Translations under genes and position numbers: made by a program | Shown: piece by piece, positions 7,377-16,375 of the stretch | Numbering within the stretch: the first letter of the stretch is position 1 | How the letters are laid out: each line of letters starts with the position of its first letter | Notes under the pieces: generated by a model | Told to the model about the DNA's origin: nothing | Databases searched by the model: none | What the model saw: the letters and a program-made list of their open reading frames with translations, nothing else | DNA from: Paenibacillus pinihumi DSM 23905 = JCM 16419 | GTDB lineage: Bacteria > Bacillota > Bacilli > Paenibacillales > Paenibacillaceae | Direction: 5' to 3' | Assembly: GCF_000422505.1 (NCBI RefSeq) | Contig: NZ_KE383867.1 | Location: forward strand, 252,494 to 316,493 | DNA: 64,000 nt

Positions 7377-8639
7377 ATGATAAAAGAGTTGTTTTTGGAA
7401 TTACTTTTTATTGTTTTTCCGATACTATTATATCAATTTTTAATATTAATTCATGTATCCAGCGGCTGGCGCTGCCAGATCGGACTTGGCCTGTTTTGCG
7501 GACTTGCGATGAATTCCTCTGTGTTGCTTCAGGGCTTGTTAGCGGCTGATTTTAGCAGGGATTTTATTTATGTTCCGCTCATTATTTCCTTGCTGTATGG
7601 CGGATTTGCATCCCTGGGTATTGCAATGCTTTTCTTTTTTATTGTGCGGTATGCCGCTTGGGGTGGTGAATGGAATGAGGCCCTGGCTGTTATTCTCATC
7701 GTCGTCTGTGTCGTCTCGCTGGTACGGTCAGGATTCATGAGATGGCAGCCATACCAGCGTTTTCTGATTACGCTTGGTCTGTCCTTCATGGCCTATTATA
7801 TTTCGCAAATTTACAGGACTGTCCATAAGAATCAAGAGGAGCTGGTGGAAGCGCTGATCTTCTCGCCTGGCCTGGTGGTTCATCTTGGAGCAATGGCACT
7901 CATCACGCTTTTTATGGAGATGGTAATCAGGAGCAAGCAAGTACGGGAGGAGATGCTGGTCTCCGAGAAAATGAATGCGGCAGGGCAGCTCGCATCGGCA
8001 TTTGCACATGAGCTTCGATCCCCGTTAACGGTGGTGAAGGGTTACTTGCAGTTGGCGACGCGCGGGCTGGAAGGAGAAAACAGGCGGTATATTCATAACT
8101 CACTGGCGGAGCTGAACCAGGCTGAGTATGTCATTAATGACTTCCTTAATTTTGCGCGGCCGCAGGTAGAGAAGGTAGAAGACTTTCTCGTATGCGATGT
8201 ACTGGGTCAAATTAAGGACTCGATGTCCCCGATGGTTGTGTTGTATAAGGTGGATTTGAATATGGAATGCGAACAAAATTTGTGGATTCGTGCGGACCGG
8301 CTGAAAATCAGGCAGGCATTGTCCCGGATCATCGAGAATGCGATTGAAGCATCCGGGGAGGGGCAGGTCAGGGTAAAGGCTTACCGTGAATCCGGGCATA
8401 TTTGTTTGTCCATATGTGACAATGGAAGAGGGATGTCGAAGGAAGAACTGGAAAAGCTGGGGACGCCGTTTTACTCTACAAAAAGGAAGGGAACAGGGCT
8501 TGGCCTAACGGTCTCTTTCCGTATTATTCAAGCCATCTGCGGGCATTGGAAGTATACGAGCAAGAAGGGGAAAGGAACAACGACAGTTGTCAAACTGCCT
8601 TCACACCCTGTGATGGACGCGCCATGTACGGAAGTTTAG
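7377..8639 (+). CDS. KinB-like sensor histidine kinase with five or six membrane segments
   Basis: This membrane-bound kinase has an N-terminal block of about 190 residues with several hydrophobic segments, similar to the 5TMR-LYT type sensor found in sporulation kinases such as KinB. A HisKA domain follows with phosphorylated His211 (AFAHELRSPLTVVKG). The C-terminal HATPase domain has DNGRGMS and GTGLGLTVSFRII. There is no linked response regulator, which fits an orphan kinase feeding a phosphorelay such as Spo0F/Spo0A. ATG at 7377 (421 codons with stop) is taken instead of GTG at 7371 because AGGGGG (7366-7371) would overlap the GTG. A Spo0A-box-like heptamer lies about 100 bp upstream. The input signal is unknown. 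Confidence 0.82.
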   Translation: MIKELFLELLFIVFPILLYQFLILIHVSSGWRCQIGLGLFCGLAMNSSVLLQGLLAADFSRDFIYVPLIISLLYGGFASLGIAMLFFFIVRYAAWGGEWNEALAVILIVVCVVSLVRSGFMRWQPYQRFLITLGLSFMAYYISQIYRTVHKNQEELVEALIFSPGLVVHLGAMALITLFMEMVIRSKQVREEMLVSEKMNAAGQLASAFAHELRSPLTVVKGYLQLATRGLEGENRRYIHNSLAELNQAEYVINDFLNFARPQVEKVEDFLVCDVLGQIKDSMSPMVVLYKVDLNMECEQNLWIRADRLKIRQALSRIIENAIEASGEGQVRVKAYRESGHICLSICDNGRGMSKEELEKLGTPFYSTKRKGTGLGLTVSFRIIQAICGHWKYTSKKGKGTTTVVKLPSHPVMDAPCTEV

Positions 8640-8692
8640 TTGAGTAAGCGATTGCCCAATTGCAAGACAGCCCTTTCAAGGCAGTGATCATG

Positions 8693-8780
8693 CAAAAGCA
8701 GCCTCCCGTCAGTGAACTGCACCCCATTTGTAAGACAAGATCAACTATGGAGGTGCAGTTTACCATTGGGGCTGCTTTTG
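8693..8780 (+). repeat. Nested stem-loop element, possible IS or MITE relic or terminator
   Basis: An outer 11-bp perfect stem CAAAAGCAGCC/GGCTGCTTTTG (8693-8703, 8770-8780) encloses a second stem TGAACTGCACC/GGTGCAGTTTA (8713-8723, 8752-8762; one G-T). That inner stem continues imperfectly into CCAT/ATGG. The inner ends TGAACTGCACCCC... resemble, from memory, the tips of IS3-group elements of Firmicutes. It could equally work as a terminator for the kinase gene 54 bp before it. Confidence 0.55.
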
Positions 8781-8870
8781 TGTCTGTACAAGGGTTGCAG
8801 GATCAAATGACCTGAGCTGCCGGCCTTCACGCCCCCTCTCCAAATGGCCTGGGGACGGGCTGGTTGGTCG

Positions 8871-8909
8871 TCTATGCTATTGACATAGACAATCAAATAA
8901 GCATAGATT
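8871..8909 (+). promoter_or_regulatory. Promoter with an inverted-repeat operator, upstream of the GntR/LacI regulator
   Basis: TTGACA at 8880-8885 and TAGATT at 8904-8909 (18-bp spacer) make a plausible promoter. A perfect 8-bp inverted repeat, TCTATGCT (8871-8878) and AGCATAGA (8900-8907), brackets the -35 and overlaps the -10. That is the arrangement expected for autoregulation, about 150 bp before the regulator gene. Confidence 0.5.
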
Positions 8910-9057
8910 ATTCAAGAGAATGAAGAAGGGGCTTGTAAAACGAATGTTAGCAAAGTAAAATTATGACAAGAAAAGACAGGATGCGAGGTGATATACGCAG
9001 TCAGTGGCATAACCAGTAGAATTGATATGGACATTAGAACAGAGGTGAATGCTTGAA

Positions 9058-10260
9058 ATGAAGTCCCGCAACAGCAAGACAGGACGTAAGCCACTGCTCT
9101 ATGTACAGATGGCTGAGAAAGTAATGGACGAAATCAGAAAGCGGAATTTGCAGCCGCATGATCCGGTCCCATCCGAAGGCGAATTGGCCAAGCTGTATGC
9201 GGTCAGCCGAATGACCGCCAAGCTCGCTCTGCAGATATTGGTGAAGGAGGGCGTTGTATATAGGCTCGAGCGCAGAGGAACTTTCCTGTCAGCGGATTTT
9301 GTACAGGAGAATGCCAAGGAACTGGTATTTCAGCCCGCGGCCGCGCCGCAAAAGCAGGCGAAGCGAAGGATCGCCATGGTATTTCCGAATCTGGATGACT
9401 ATACCGCGAGAATTATCGCTGCTGCGGAGCAGGAAGCGCGAAAATCAAATTGTCATCTGCTCGTTCGCATCTCGACTGACAATGAAGATGAGAGCGAGTG
9501 CCTCCAGGAGTTGTACGATGACCAGGTAGACGGTATTATTTTGTACCCCCGGGGGCGGATGAAGTGCAGTGAGAAAGTGTTGGAACTTACGCTGTCCAAC
9601 TACCCGCTTGTGATCATCGACCGGATTTTCCGCGAGCTTCGCATCGATTGCGTCTATCATGATCACTATCAGGGAGCCTATAACCTGACGAAATATTTAA
9701 TTGGCAAAGGCCATATTGAAATCGGTTACATATCCATTTCATTTGACGGGGTTACAAGCAGAGAGGACAGATATAAGGGGTACATGCAGGCCATGCTGGA
9801 CCATAATCTATCCGTGAACAGCAACAATATTTTTCTGCAATGTACAGAGGAGTTCATGAGCAATCTGAACACCCCCAACCCGCAGCTGGAAACCTTTCTC
9901 GGCAACAATTCTTCCCTTACCGCTGTTGTGTGCATGGACGACTATTTGGCGACATCCTGTCTCTATACGGCGCTGCATATGAACAAGTCAGTTCCCGAGG
10001 ATTTGTCCATAATCGGATTTTCTGATATTCAACTCTCAAGCCTGCTGCCGATTCCACTTACTACGGCAAGACAGATTACGGAGCAATTGGGTCAAGCTGC
10101 AGTCAATCTGGTTTGCAAGCGGATGGAAAATTCAAGGGAAGGGGCCATTACGATAAAAGTAAATACGTCTATTATTGAACGCAGCTCGGTACATACGATC
10201 CGCAGGGCGCTGGACAGCCCGATCATCGCAAGTCCGGGGAATGGGCAACTGTACCAATGA
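9058..10260 (+). CDS. GntR-type DNA-binding domain with LacI-type sugar sensor (AraR-like)
   Basis: This 400-residue regulator has an N-terminal GntR winged helix (about 8-75; PSEGELAKLYAVSRMTAKLA, then EGVVYRLERRGTFLS). The C-terminal domain (about 95-380) is of the LacI/periplasmic sugar-binding type, with RRIAMVFPNLDD and EDLSIIGFSDIQLSSLLPIP. The layout is that of AraR-like repressors, which leave DNA when they bind a sugar or sugar phosphate. ATG at 9058 is favoured because AGAGGTG ends 10 bases before it; an ATG at 9049 and a TTG at 9053 are also in frame. No sugar operon lies directly beside it; the next gene is the crystallin-Vps62 protein. The ligand cannot be told. Confidence 0.85.
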   Translation: MKSRNSKTGRKPLLYVQMAEKVMDEIRKRNLQPHDPVPSEGELAKLYAVSRMTAKLALQILVKEGVVYRLERRGTFLSADFVQENAKELVFQPAAAPQKQAKRRIAMVFPNLDDYTARIIAAAEQEARKSNCHLLVRISTDNEDESECLQELYDDQVDGIILYPRGRMKCSEKVLELTLSNYPLVIIDRIFRELRIDCVYHDHYQGAYNLTKYLIGKGHIEIGYISISFDGVTSREDRYKGYMQAMLDHNLSVNSNNIFLQCTEEFMSNLNTPNPQLETFLGNNSSLTAVVCMDDYLATSCLYTALHMNKSVPEDLSIIGFSDIQLSSLLPIPLTTARQITEQLGQAAVNLVCKRMENSREGAITIKVNTSIIERSSVHTIRRALDSPIIASPGNGQLYQ

Positions 10261-10326
10261 TATTTTGGACAGGCAGTTTCCACTGGCATCAAAGAGAATA
10301 AAAAAATTGACCCCGAATGAGTTGTA

Positions 10327-10341
10327 TATGTCAATGACATA
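10327..10341 (+). promoter_or_regulatory. 15-bp perfect palindrome, candidate operator
   Basis: TATGTCA-A-TGACATA is a perfect 7-bp inverted repeat around a central A. It lies between the GntR/LacI regulator and the crystallin-Vps62 gene, 57 bp before a cre site. Its binding protein is unknown; the adjacent regulator is one candidate. Confidence 0.4.
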
Positions 10342-10397
10342 CATTATCCTTATTGTATGGTTCTGACATAGTTTGAAGGAGAGAGGAGGATTGGTTT

Positions 10398-10411
10398 TGT
10401 AAGCGTTATCA
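10398..10411 (+). promoter_or_regulatory. cre site (CcpA) upstream of the crystallin-Vps62 gene
   Basis: TGTAAGCGTTATCA fits every position of the cre consensus TGWAANCGNTNWCA. It lies 90 bp before the start codon, so catabolite control of this secreted protein is likely. Confidence 0.7.
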
Positions 10412-10500
10412 CATTATCTTGAAAGTGAATCCTGCAAGCTCTATTTGTTAAGGAATGTATAGTGTAAGGTACAACCAATAACGAAATAAGGAGCCCGATT

Positions 10501-11997
10501 ATGAAAAAAATCAAGTTGTGGGTAGTCGTTGCGCTTTTCGCAATGCTGTCATCTTCATTGGCTTTGGCAGGGGCGGAAACCGTGCAAGCCAACGCTCTGC
10601 CGGTAACCGTGTATAAGGACGGGGATTTTACAGGAACCTCGCAAAGCTTTGACGTTGGCTTTTACAATGATAATGTGCTCAAGTCCGGAGTCGGCAATGA
10701 TCAAATTTCATCCGTCCGGGTTGCGCCGGGATATCGGGTAACGCTTTACAAGGATGCCAATTACTCAGGAGACAGTTACATACTTACGTCAGACTCTTCA
10801 TGGCTCGGTTGGTTTAACGATGTAACATCCAGCCTCAAGGTTGAATTGATCGGCGGTCCGAATCTGCCAGTCATTGCTTATGCCAATTCTCCTTATGGAG
10901 GAGTGGAGCAGCAGTTTGATGTAGGTGAGTTCAACTGGGACGTTCTCAACGCCGGAGTCGGCAATGACAAGATGTCTTCGATCCGAATCCGCCCGGGCTA
11001 CAAGGTGACCCTGTACAAGGATCACAGCTATCAGGGGGCATCGAAGGTATTGACGGCGGACCAAATATATTTGGATGACTTTAATGACAGCGTTTCCAGT
11101 TTAAAGGTCGAGAAGATTTCGCCGGTGGACTCCACAAGCATAGCGGTTCCTGGTAATGCATACAGTGATGCTGCCAAGCGGCAGCTCCTGCAAACATTTG
11201 CACCACGCATCTGGTTTGCCCAAGGCGAAGTATACTTCCCGTCTTCTGTGGAATACACCTTCCCGTATGTAGACCGCTATCTGAATCCAAACTCGGGCAA
11301 ATATGAGCTGAAGACAAAGGTAGATCTGAATCCTTACAACCTGAAGCTGCCTTATTTCGTAGGGGATTTGGCCAATGCTCCAATCTATGCTTTCTGGGTA
11401 GAAAAGGAGTATGGAAATGTCGATCTGGTGTACTTCCAGTTCAGTGCTTATGATCTGGGCAAGACCGTGCTTGGTACAGAGGTTGGCGACCATGTCGGCG
11501 ACTGGGAGCGGATCACAGTCCGTTTAGCGAAGTTCGAAGACAACAACACCCAATACGTCAAGCCGGTGCAAGTCCTGTACGGCGCGCATTCCTTCAGCAC
11601 GGTATACAGATGGGATGAAGTTGACAAGATCAATGGCACGCATCCTGTAGGCTATTCCGCATTTGGTTCGCACGGCATGTGGAAAGATCCGGGCAACCAT
11701 GTCTACAAGGACTTGGTCGTTGTGCAACTGATCGACGTAGCCAACCAAGGTACAGCATGGGATACATGGAACAACATTCAGGCATTCCAATACTTCCCGA
11801 ATCAGGGTACTGGCGTCGGGCTCGGCAATCCATTCCCGGCTTGGCTCGGCAGAGACTTCAGCAACCCGAACAGCGGTGCCATCTATCGCTTCGGCAATCC
11901 GGCACAAGGCAGCTTCTTCGGCCAGCCATTGCTTGCTGACGGACCTACCGGACCACAGGAAAAAGGAGCCCTGCTCAATGACGTGGTGCTGGACTAA
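10501..11997 (+). CDS. Secreted beta/gamma-crystallin and Vps62-domain protein
   Basis: This 498-residue exported protein has a signal peptide (about 1-32, ending near VQANA). Two crystallin-like modules follow (about 35-118 and 120-205), each with YKD-F-G-S/Q repeats and the phrase GVGNDxxSSxRxxPGYxVTLYKD. The C-terminal half (about 220-490) resembles the Vps62/DUF946 family: APRIWFAQGEVYFPSS, DHVGDWERITVRL, HSFST and GSHGMWKDPGNH. Crystallin modules often bind calcium and stabilise secreted proteins. The Vps62 module has no firm biochemical role that I know of, though bacterial members are secreted. A good AAGGAG site precedes the ATG and a cre site lies upstream. It appears to be monocistronic. 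Confidence 0.75.
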   Translation: MKKIKLWVVVALFAMLSSSLALAGAETVQANALPVTVYKDGDFTGTSQSFDVGFYNDNVLKSGVGNDQISSVRVAPGYRVTLYKDANYSGDSYILTSDSSWLGWFNDVTSSLKVELIGGPNLPVIAYANSPYGGVEQQFDVGEFNWDVLNAGVGNDKMSSIRIRPGYKVTLYKDHSYQGASKVLTADQIYLDDFNDSVSSLKVEKISPVDSTSIAVPGNAYSDAAKRQLLQTFAPRIWFAQGEVYFPSSVEYTFPYVDRYLNPNSGKYELKTKVDLNPYNLKLPYFVGDLANAPIYAFWVEKEYGNVDLVYFQFSAYDLGKTVLGTEVGDHVGDWERITVRLAKFEDNNTQYVKPVQVLYGAHSFSTVYRWDEVDKINGTHPVGYSAFGSHGMWKDPGNHVYKDLVVVQLIDVANQGTAWDTWNNIQAFQYFPNQGTGVGLGNPFPAWLGRDFSNPNSGAIYRFGNPAQGSFFGQPLLADGPTGPQEKGALLNDVVLD

Positions 11998-12125
11998 GCA
12001 AATAACAGCGTTATCAATTAAGGCAAGGCAGCACTTCTCCATCTTTAATTGACATGAGGAGGTGGGGGTCATGGCAGGGTAAGAGAGAAATAACTCATGG
12101 CAAAATCAATTATGGAGGGGTTCAC

Positions 12126-14081
12126 TTGAAAAGAAACAAATCATTTATTTTGCTTCTCGTCATCATGGCTCTGGTTATGGCAGCCTGCAGCAACAATGCA
12201 GCGCCGAAAGAGGCAGAAAAACCGAAGGATAACACAGATAAGCCGGTTGAAACGGCACAGTCCGATGTCAAAGAAGCTCCAATGCTGACAGCACTGGTTA
12301 CGGCAGGGACACTGCCTAAGCTGGAAGAGCGCATGCCGGTCCAATCGGATATCATGGTGCAGGAGGTTGTCGATGAGATCGGAACGTACGGCGGCGACTG
12401 GAAAATGCCATGGACTGGACCTGGCGACAAGTGGGGCGTCGGCATGGCGACTGAGGAAGCACTGTTCCGTTTCAACAAGACAGGCGACAAAGTGGAGCCT
12501 AACGTTGCCAAAGGCTATGAAGTCAATGATGATTCTACCGTTTTTACGATTCATTTGCGTGAAGGCATGAAATGGTCGGACGGCGTGCCGTTCACAGCTG
12601 ACGATGTATTGTTCTACTGGGAGCACATGCTGACGAAGGAAACCTTCGGCAAGAAAATCTACGATGCCTACTATTCCGTTGATCCTGCGACAGGCAATAA
12701 GGCATTGGCTGAAGTGAAAAAGGTCAATGATTACACGTTTACGGTGACACATAAATATCCAAACGTTCAGTTTCTGGAGCGCGTAGCGATCGATAATAAA
12801 TGGTTTTTCGCACCAGCACACTTCCACAAGACGATTCTTCCGGAATTGGTAGGTGATGCGAAAACACTCGAAATCACCAAGCAATGGGGCTATGAGGATC
12901 CGAAGGTTTTCCTGGTTGAGACCGGTTACTACGACTGGATTCACTACCAGATCCCAACGATCAGAGCCTGGGTTCCAAAAAACGATCCAAACAGCGATCA
13001 GTTCATTTATGAGCGCAACCCGTACTACTGGAAAACAGATGCGGAAGGCAAGCAGCTTCCTTACATGGATCGTATCGTCATGACGAAGATTCAAGACCCA
13101 AGCCAAAAGCTGCTCGGTACACTCTCTGGCGATTACAACCTGGTAACCTTTGATTCCAAGGATTTCACGGTTCTGAAGGAAAACGAGAAAAAAGGTGATT
13201 TCCGCGTTATTCCTTGGACACAGCCGACTTGGTCCAGTGCAGGAGTCCAGTTGAACCAGACGACACCAGATCCTAATCTGCGCAAGCTGTTCCAGGACAT
13301 TCGTTTCAGAGAAGCACTGTCCATCGGGGTTGACCGTGTAGAAATTTCCGAAATCGTCACCAATGGTCTTGCTGATCCGATTCAGGCTTCCGTACCGGAA
13401 GGCGTTATCGGCTATCAAGAGGGATGGGCGAAGCAATGGGCTGAATACGACCCTGAACGTGCCAATCAGATTCTGGATGAGCTTGGTCTGACCAAGCGTG
13501 ACAAAAACAATTTCCGCATATTCGCTGACGGTTCGGATTTGACGCTGGATATTGTAGAAGGCAGCCCGGATAATGCAGCATTCCTGGAACTGCTGAAGAA
13601 ATACTATGAGAATCTGGGACTTAAACTAAATGTTAAAGTCGTGGATTCGGGTACACAGTTTGACCTGAAATACGCAAACAAGATTCCGATGCATACAGAG
13701 AATATCTCTGTAGCGAACGTAGCTTTCCGTCCGGATACACTCGTTCCGCTTCGCGTTATTACACCTTGGTTCGGGCACTACGGACTGTACAGCTCTTCAG
13801 GGGGTAAAGAAGGCGAGAAACCGGAGGGCGATGTGGCGCTGATTCTCCAGCTGTGGGATAAGGTCAAAGCAAGCAAGAGCGTAGATGAAATCAATCAATA
13901 CAGCAATGAGATTGTGAAGCTTCATATGAAAAACCAATGGGTCATCGGTTATGCCGGCCCAACCCCGGTGCTGATTACAGCATCCAACAGTGTCCGCAAC
14001 GTTCCGTCCAATCTCGTATGGGCAGATGAATACCGTACACTGGGCCATGGCCATCCGTCGCAGTTCTATATCAAGCAGTAA
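12126..14081 (+). CDS. Oligopeptide/dipeptide-type ABC transporter substrate-binding lipoprotein
   Basis: This is the extracellular receptor of the importer encoded just downstream. A lipobox (VMAAC) closes the signal peptide at about residue 20, and the rest is a large SBP_bac_5-type protein of 651 residues, longer than typical OppA. Family phrases include NDDSTVFTIHLREGMKWSDG and FTADDVLFYWEHM. TTG at 12126 is chosen since GGAGGGG ends six bases earlier and the hydrophobic signal then starts properly; a longer reading frame back to 12054 would bury the signal peptide. A stem-loop follows the gene, so the receptor can be made in excess over the permeases. Peptides are the default substrate, but members of this group also carry plant oligosaccharides. 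Confidence 0.85.
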   Translation: MKRNKSFILLLVIMALVMAACSNNAAPKEAEKPKDNTDKPVETAQSDVKEAPMLTALVTAGTLPKLEERMPVQSDIMVQEVVDEIGTYGGDWKMPWTGPGDKWGVGMATEEALFRFNKTGDKVEPNVAKGYEVNDDSTVFTIHLREGMKWSDGVPFTADDVLFYWEHMLTKETFGKKIYDAYYSVDPATGNKALAEVKKVNDYTFTVTHKYPNVQFLERVAIDNKWFFAPAHFHKTILPELVGDAKTLEITKQWGYEDPKVFLVETGYYDWIHYQIPTIRAWVPKNDPNSDQFIYERNPYYWKTDAEGKQLPYMDRIVMTKIQDPSQKLLGTLSGDYNLVTFDSKDFTVLKENEKKGDFRVIPWTQPTWSSAGVQLNQTTPDPNLRKLFQDIRFREALSIGVDRVEISEIVTNGLADPIQASVPEGVIGYQEGWAKQWAEYDPERANQILDELGLTKRDKNNFRIFADGSDLTLDIVEGSPDNAAFLELLKKYYENLGLKLNVKVVDSGTQFDLKYANKIPMHTENISVANVAFRPDTLVPLRVITPWFGHYGLYSSSGGKEGEKPEGDVALILQLWDKVKASKSVDEINQYSNEIVKLHMKNQWVIGYAGPTPVLITASNSVRNVPSNLVWADEYRTLGHGHPSQFYIKQ

Positions 14082-14099
14082 TACTGAGAGACGAATCGT

Positions 14100-14137
14100 G
14101 ACAATAGTGGGGAACTTTGCTTCCCCGCTATTGTTTC
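14100..14137 (+). terminator. Stem-loop between receptor and permease genes (partial terminator or mRNA stabiliser)
   Basis: A 12-bp stem CAATAGTGGGGA/TCCCCGCTATTG (one G-T pair) is followed by the weak T run TTTCCTTATT. It lies 18 bp after the receptor stop codon and probably lowers read-through into the permease genes. Confidence 0.65.
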
Positions 14138-14195
14138 CTTATTCCGCTATACATCGGTAAGGCTTTTAATTGTTCCGGAGAGGATAGGATATGAG

Positions 14196-15194
14196 ATGCT
14201 TCAATACATTATAAAGCGGATCCTATTGGTCATACCTGTTGTGATCTTGATTTCGTTTGTTGTTTTCTATATCATTCAGCTTCCGCCAGGTGACTATGTG
14301 TCCAGCTACTCGGCCAAAATGTCGGCAGCAGGCGATGTCATGACACAGGCAGAGATGGATGAAATGAGGGCCAATCTGGGCCTGGACCGTCCGGTATATG
14401 AGCAATATTTTGTGTGGATGAAGAAAATTATTTTGCATGGTGACTTTGGTTTCTCGTTTAACTTTAATAAGCCCGTTATTGACGTCGTAGGGCAGTATAT
14501 GGGCCTTACGATTGTCGTATCGCTAGTCACAATGCTATTTCAATATGCAGTGGCCATTCCTATCGGTATCTATACAGCTGTCAAGCAATACTCTGCAGGA
14601 GATTATTTTTTCTCGGGCCTCAGCTTTATCGGTATGGCGACACCAAACTTTTTGCTTGCCATTATTTTAATGTATCTGTCGTATACATGGTTTGGCGACC
14701 CGCTGCTCGGCTTATTTTCCAATGAATATGTAAATGCGCCATGGTCTATGGAAAAGGTATTCGATCTGATGAAGCATTTGATTATACCGGTTATTGTAAT
14801 CGGGCTTTCCAGTACAGCCGATCTGGTCCGAATAATGCGGGGTCAGATGCTGGATGAGCTGAACAAGCCGAATGTGGTGACAGCAAGAGCCAAAGGTTTG
14901 TCAGAATGGAGCATTCTGTGGAAGTATCCGACACGCGCAGCGTTGAATCCGATTGTCAGTACGCTGGGATGGTCGCTTTCTTCCATTTTTACAGGTGCGA
15001 CGATTACGGCAATTGTTTTGAACCTCCCGATTCAGGGACCTGTCATGTATAACGCATTGCTCGGTCAAGACATGTATCTTGCCGGCTCCTGGCTGTTATT
15101 CATGGCGTTGCTGACCGTAGTTGGTACCCTGATTTCCGATATTTTGCTTGCATGGCTTGATCCAAAAATCCGTACAGAGTTCAGGGGTAACTAA
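14196..15194 (+). CDS. OppB/DppB-type ABC permease
   Basis: This 332-residue inner-membrane subunit has an N-terminal membrane helix and five more, and a large extracellular loop after the first (about 30-100). The cytoplasmic coupling segment is VVTARAKGLSEWSILWKYPTR, matching the EAA loop of this family. With the OppC-like partner it forms the channel. GGAGAGG lies 11 bases before the chosen ATG. The next permease gene follows after 3 bp. Substrate choice is set mainly by the receptor encoded upstream. Confidence 0.88.
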   Translation: MLQYIIKRILLVIPVVILISFVVFYIIQLPPGDYVSSYSAKMSAAGDVMTQAEMDEMRANLGLDRPVYEQYFVWMKKIILHGDFGFSFNFNKPVIDVVGQYMGLTIVVSLVTMLFQYAVAIPIGIYTAVKQYSAGDYFFSGLSFIGMATPNFLLAIILMYLSYTWFGDPLLGLFSNEYVNAPWSMEKVFDLMKHLIIPVIVIGLSSTADLVRIMRGQMLDELNKPNVVTARAKGLSEWSILWKYPTRAALNPIVSTLGWSLSSIFTGATITAIVLNLPIQGPVMYNALLGQDMYLAGSWLLFMALLTVVGTLISDILLAWLDPKIRTEFRGN

Positions 15195-15197
15195 GCG

Positions 15198-16343
15198 ATG
15201 AAAACACTACCTGTATTCAAAAGACAAAAACCCGCAGTTATCAGTCCGGCAAAAACCAAGGATGCCAATTACAGCTCGCAATGGCGGCTGATCTATTTAA
15301 AATTCAAGAAGCACAAGCTGGCTCGCATCAGCTTGGTTATTCTGGCCGTGTTGTACACTGTCGCTTTATTTGCCCAATTTATCGCCCCTTACGGGCTGCA
15401 AAGCTATGATAGCAAATATGTCAACGCGCCTCCGATGGGACTGCATTTTATAGATGCAGACGGCAAGTTCCACTTCAAGCCGTTTGTATACGGGCTCAAG
15501 TCCGAGCGCGACCCGGAGACCATGCGTAAAATGTTCGTTGCGGATACGGAAAATCGCTATCCGATTCAATTTTTTGTGAGGGGCGAGGAGTATAAATTTC
15601 TGGGCCTCATCCCAACCTCCCTGCACTTGCTTGGCGTTGAGGAGCCAGGACGCATTTTCCTTCTTGGAACGGATGGCATGGGCCGGGATATGTTCTCTCG
15701 TATTGTGCTGGGAAGCCAGGTTTCACTTAGCATTCCGCTCGTCGGGGTCGGAATCAGCTTCGTAATTGGCTTATTTCTCGGAGGCATCTCCGGTTATTTC
15801 GGCGGCTGGATGGATTCTGTAATTCAGCGCATCATTGAGATTATTCGTTCCTTTCCTACACTTCCGCTGTGGATGGCATTATCGGCGGCAATTCCGCCCC
15901 GCATACCTGTCGTGACTATGTATTTGTACATCGTTATTATTTTCGCCTTCATCGGCTGGACCGATCTGGCGAGGGTCGTAAGGGGCAAGTTCATTTCTCT
16001 TAAAAATGAAGATTATGTCGTGGCTGCGAAAATCGCCGGGGTGAGCGATGGCAAAATTATTGTCAAGCATTTGCTGCCGGGCTTTATCAGCTACCTGGTT
16101 GTGGCGACGACACTGGCGATCCCGGGCATGATTCTCGCCGAGACTGCCATGAGCTTCCTCGGACTCGGTATCCGCTCGCCGGCTACAAGCTGGGGCGTAC
16201 TGCTTCAGGAAGCCCAAAAGATTGAGAACGTTGCCTTGTATCCTTGGAAGCTGTTCCCGCTCGGGATCGTTATTTTGACTGTACTCACCTATAACTTCCT
16301 GGGTGACGGCCTGCGCGATGCGGCAGACCCATATAAGAAATAA
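15198..16343 (+). CDS. OppC/DppC-type ABC permease with a long extracellular loop
   Basis: At 381 residues this subunit is longer than the usual ~300 of OppC. The extra length is an exported loop (about 70-155, DADGKFHFKPFVYG to GVEEPGRIFLLG) between the first helix and the conserved segment GTDGMGRDMFSRI. The EAA-type coupling loop is DYVVAAKIAGVSDGKIIVKH and the C-terminus has DPYKK. Enlarged OppC proteins with this loop accompany large receptors such as the one encoded here. It lies in a tight operon, 3 bp after the OppB-like gene and 33 bp before the first ATPase gene. Confidence 0.87.
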   Translation: MKTLPVFKRQKPAVISPAKTKDANYSSQWRLIYLKFKKHKLARISLVILAVLYTVALFAQFIAPYGLQSYDSKYVNAPPMGLHFIDADGKFHFKPFVYGLKSERDPETMRKMFVADTENRYPIQFFVRGEEYKFLGLIPTSLHLLGVEEPGRIFLLGTDGMGRDMFSRIVLGSQVSLSIPLVGVGISFVIGLFLGGISGYFGGWMDSVIQRIIEIIRSFPTLPLWMALSAAIPPRIPVVTMYLYIVIIFAFIGWTDLARVVRGKFISLKNEDYVVAAKIAGVSDGKIIVKHLLPGFISYLVVATTLAIPGMILAETAMSFLGLGIRSPATSWGVLLQEAQKIENVALYPWKLFPLGIVILTVLTYNFLGDGLRDAADPYKK

Positions 16344-16375
16344 GGAAATTACTAAGAGGCAAGCGAGGGGATAGC

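Noticed and set aside
12049-12054. A perfect TTGACA before the Opp-type receptor gene.
   Set aside because: No -10 lies within 15-20 bp downstream (the spacing reaches GC-rich sequence).
12141-13436. A 431-codon open frame on the minus strand opposite the Opp-type receptor gene.
   Set aside because: Shadow of a well-supported lipoprotein gene; no start signals and no recognisable motif.
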